Origin: an uncultured Collinsella sp.
GTDB taxonomy: Bacteria > Actinomycetota > Coriobacteriia > Coriobacteriales > Coriobacteriaceae
Assembly: GCA_902475475.1 (NCBI GenBank)
Contig: CABRZY010000068.1
Coordinates: forward strand, 1 to 8,556
Reading direction: 5' to 3'
DNA length: 8,556 nt
Positions 6,968 through 8,556 of the stretch are shown here, one piece after another; position 1 is the stretch's first letter, and every line of letters starts with the position of its first letter. Both the position numbers and the translations under genes were made by a program. The notes beneath the pieces are model-generated. The model saw nothing but the letters and a program-made list of their open reading frames with translations. It was not told the DNA's origin and ran no database searches.

Positions 6968-7010
6968 GAGCTTGCCAGCAAGTTGGCGCTTGGCTTCCAT
7001 ATCCTGCCGT
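6968..7010 (+). pseudogene. relic of a second transaldolase C-terminus
   Basis: The 26 nt at 6985-7010 match 6829-6854 at the end of the intact transaldolase gene in 24 positions. Both differences are synonymous third-position changes (Leu CTC/CTT, Gly GGT/GGC). The relic frame reads ELASKLALGFHILP and then a Trp codon where the intact gene has its stop. Similarity fades upstream of 6985, though the residues still look like a C-terminal helix. There is no start, no body and no stop, so this is a leftover fragment and not a gene. It may come from partial duplication, or from allele replacement that left the old tail behind. Confidence 0.5.
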
Positions 7011-7012
7011 GG

Positions 7013-7060
7013 GCAAAGGTACCCCCGCCTGCGCCGTGCAAAATTGAGAGTATTCAGCAA
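7013..7060 (+). repeat. 48-nt box, copy 1 (plus orientation)
   Basis: This box is GCAAAGGTACCCCC, a 9-nt variable spacer, then GTGCAAAAT, a short variable part, GAGTATTC and GCAA. It matches the reverse complement of 7181-7228 in 39 of 48 positions without gaps. The first 14 nt are identical, and the last 25 nt match in 22 positions. It lies in the sense orientation downstream of the transaldolase gene and directly after the transaldolase relic, 33 nt before the terminator stem. Confidence 0.75.
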
Positions 7061-7093
7061 GGTAAAGGTCTTTATCAGTTGACCGAAGCATGG

Positions 7094-7149
7094 AACGGCC
7101 CCCGTTTTGGCTCTGACGACGCTAAAACGGGGGCTGTTTTTTGCTTTTT
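7094..7149 (+). terminator. strong intrinsic terminator for plus-strand transcripts
   Basis: A GC-rich stem pairs CCCCCGTTTT at 7099-7108 perfectly with AAAACGGGGG at 7124-7133. It extends at the base (A-T, A-T, C-G, G-T, G-C) and inward by a wobble and two pairs to a 9-nt loop. A run of six T follows at 7137-7142 and then TTTTT at 7145-7149. It is the evident stop signal for the transaldolase transcript, about 240 nt beyond the stop codon. The minus strand has no T-run after the stem, so it should not terminate tex transcription efficiently. Confidence 0.92.
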
Positions 7150-7180
7150 CGTCTCTGAGGGGCATCCGGAACGGTGGAAT

Positions 7181-7228
7181 TTGCAGAATACTCGCGATTT
7201 TGCACATCGCTACAGGGGGTACCTTTGC
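7181..7228 (-). repeat. 48-nt box, copy 2 (minus orientation)
   Basis: Inverted copy of the box at 7013-7060, read on the minus strand. It starts 9 nt after the tex stop codon, so it lies in the 3' untranslated region of tex in sense orientation. The two copies are placed almost symmetrically about the terminator hairpin (repeat centre near 7120, hairpin centre near 7116). Confidence 0.75.
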
Positions 7229-7237
7229 TTTGGCGGT

Positions 7238-8556
7238 TTACTTGCCCTGTACCATGGTGAGGGAGATCTTTTTGCGGTCGCGATCGACCTTCTCGACCCA
7301 CACCTTGACCGTGTCACCGACGCGCACCACGTCGCTCGGGTGCTTGACAAAGCGGTTGGCCAGCTTGGAGATATGCACGAGGCCGTCCTGGTGCACGCCC
7401 ACGTCGACGAACGCGCCAAAGTCGACGACGTTGCGCACCGTGCCCTTGAGTTCCATGCCGGGTTCCAGGTCGTCGATGGAAAGCGCTGAGCGGCTAAAGA
7501 CCACCTCGGGCGCGTCGTCGCGCGGGTCGCGGCCGGGCTTCTTGAGCTCGTTAACGATGTCGATGAGCGTGAGGGTACCGCAGTCTAGGTCGCTGGCCAG
7601 TGCCGAGATGCTGCCCAGACGGCGCTCGATGTCGGGCACGCCGCCGCGGCTGAGCTCGCTGGCCCCAACGCCGGCGCGCTTCAGGACGGATGTGGCCACC
7701 TCATAGCTCTCGGGGTGGACGCTTGTCGCGTCGAGTGGGTTCTTGCCGCCGCTGATGCGCAAAAAGCCCGCGGCGTTGAGATATGCCTTGGGTCCCAGCT
7801 TGGGGACCTTCTTAAGCTGGCGGCGATCGGTAAAGGCACCGTTTTCCTCGCGGTAGGCCACGATGTTTTTGGCCACGCTCGGCGTGATGCCCGATACGTA
7901 TCCCAGCAGGCTTGCGCTCGCGGTATTCACGTCGACGCCCACGCGGTTGACGACGTCCTCCACCACATGGCCCAGGGTGCGCGAAAGCTCGGCCTGGTCA
8001 AGGTCGTGCTGGTACTGGCCAACGCCGATGGACTGGGGCGGGATCTTGACGAGCTCTGCCAGCGGGTCCTGTAGACGGCGGCCCAGGCTCATGGCGCCAC
8101 GCACGGTGACGTCCAGATCGGGATACTCCTGGCTGGCGAGCTCGGAGGCGGAGTACACCGATGCGCCGGCCTCGTTGACGATGGTGTATCGCAGCTCAGG
8201 CGCCTGCTCGGCAATGAACTCCGAGACGACTTCCTCGGTCTCGCGGCTGGCGGTGCCGTTGCCGATGACGATGGTGTTGACACCGTCCTTCTTGACGAGG
8301 CGGGCGAGCTCGCGCTTGGTGCCAGCGACGTCGTGGCGCGGCTTGGTGGGGTAGACCACGCCGTGGTCGAGCAGCTTGCCGGTCTCGTCCATGACGGCGA
8401 CCTTGCAGCCGGTGCGGTATCCCGGATCAAGCGCGAGCACGCGGGCGCCGCGCACGGGGCGTGCCGAGAGCAGGCCCTCGAGGTTCTTGGCAAAGACATT
8501 AATGGCCTCGGTCTGCGCGCGGACGGTGAGCTTGGCGCGGGCCTCGCGCTCCAGCG
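7238..8556 (-). CDS. tex: Tex, S1-domain RNA-binding transcription accessory protein (5' end outside the window)
   Basis: The C-terminal 438 residues of Tex, a cytosolic nucleic-acid-binding protein related to eukaryotic Spt6 and implicated in transcription and RNA metabolism. The frame is open to the right edge, and the residues there (AINVFAKNLEGLL leading into VLALDPGYRTG) align with Tex, so the start lies outside. Numbering from the edge: a YqgF/RNase H-like domain (about 38-150) with LALDPGYRTG and VIGNGTASRETE; a helix-hairpin-helix region (about 205-285) with DVNTASASLLGYVSGI and LKKVPKLGPKAY; a linker; and a C-terminal S1 domain (361-433) with GTVRNVVDFGAFVDVG and QDGLVHISKLA. Full-length Tex is usually 700-780 residues, so roughly 270-340 are missing. 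A GTG at 8453-8455 is internal, not a start. The gene converges on the transaldolase gene; no minus-strand intrinsic terminator with a T-run was found after its stop. Confidence 0.93.
   Translation of the reverse strand, partial: LEREARAKLTVRAQTEAINVFAKNLEGLLSARPVRGARVLALDPGYRTGCKVAVMDETGKLLDHGVVYPTKPRHDVAGTKRELARLVKKDGVNTIVIGNGTASRETEEVVSEFIAEQAPELRYTIVNEAGASVYSASELASQEYPDLDVTVRGAMSLGRRLQDPLAELVKIPPQSIGVGQYQHDLDQAELSRTLGHVVEDVVNRVGVDVNTASASLLGYVSGITPSVAKNIVAYREENGAFTDRRQLKKVPKLGPKAYLNAAGFLRISGGKNPLDATSVHPESYEVATSVLKRAGVGASELSRGGVPDIERRLGSISALASDLDCGTLTLIDIVNELKKPGRDPRDDAPEVVFSRSALSIDDLEPGMELKGTVRNVVDFGAFVDVGVHQDGLVHISKLANRFVKHPSDVVRVGDTVKVWVEKVDRDRKKISLTMVQGK

Noticed and set aside
6131..7207. 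358-codon open frame antisense to the transaldolase gene
   Set aside because: It is the complementary frame of a conserved gene and also crosses the terminator and repeats; no domain or RBS is visible.
6983..7489. 168-codon open frame starting with the transaldolase relic
   Set aside because: It would start at TTG without an RBS, read through the strong terminator at 7094-7149 and continue antisense to tex. Only its first few codons reflect real (relic) coding sequence.

Overview
The window is a stretch of GC-rich bacterial chromosome, roughly 60-65% G+C in the genes with clearly AT-richer intergenic gaps. Protein character, codon choice, the Ala-rich bifunctional RlmKL and the short KdpD point to an actinobacterial, probably coriobacterial (Collinsella-like) genome. 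That assignment is a recollection-based inference; there is no rRNA or other lineage marker here. No tRNA, rRNA, CRISPR array or transposase gene is visible.

Layout from left to right. (1) 50-2393, plus strand: a two-gene operon with a KdpD-type sensor kinase lacking the usual N-terminal cytoplasmic sensor, and its OmpR/KdpE-type response regulator; the kdpFABC potassium-pump genes are not in view. (2) 2418-2484: a large nested palindrome in the convergent gap. (3) 2488-5055, minus strand: RlmKL, a two-domain 23S rRNA methyltransferase whose RlmK half looks intact and whose RlmL half has lost hallmark residues. (4) 5056-5130: a divergent promoter region. (5) 5131-5958, plus strand: a HAD-IIB (Cof-type) phosphatase. 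(6) 5959-6151: an AT-richer leader with repeated GATAAA/TTTATC words. (7) 6152-6856, plus strand: a small transaldolase-family enzyme. (8) 6857-7237: a 381-nt gene-free but structured gap. (9) 7238-8556, minus strand: the C-terminal 438 residues of the RNA-binding protein Tex, whose start lies beyond the right edge.

The genes are mainly housekeeping: potassium or osmotic signalling, ribosome modification, sugar-phosphate metabolism, and RNA/transcription accessory function. Apart from kdpD-kdpE they look like independent transcription units. I found no convincing new multi-gene system. The most unusual material is non-coding. The gap between transaldolase and tex holds a long hairpin, a relic of a second transaldolase 3' end that differs from the intact one only at synonymous sites over its conserved core, a strong intrinsic terminator, and two inverted copies of a 48-nt box placed one on each side of that terminator, each in the sense orientation of the gene preceding it. 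The other observation of note is the apparent loss of motif IV (NPPY) in the RlmL half of RlmKL.
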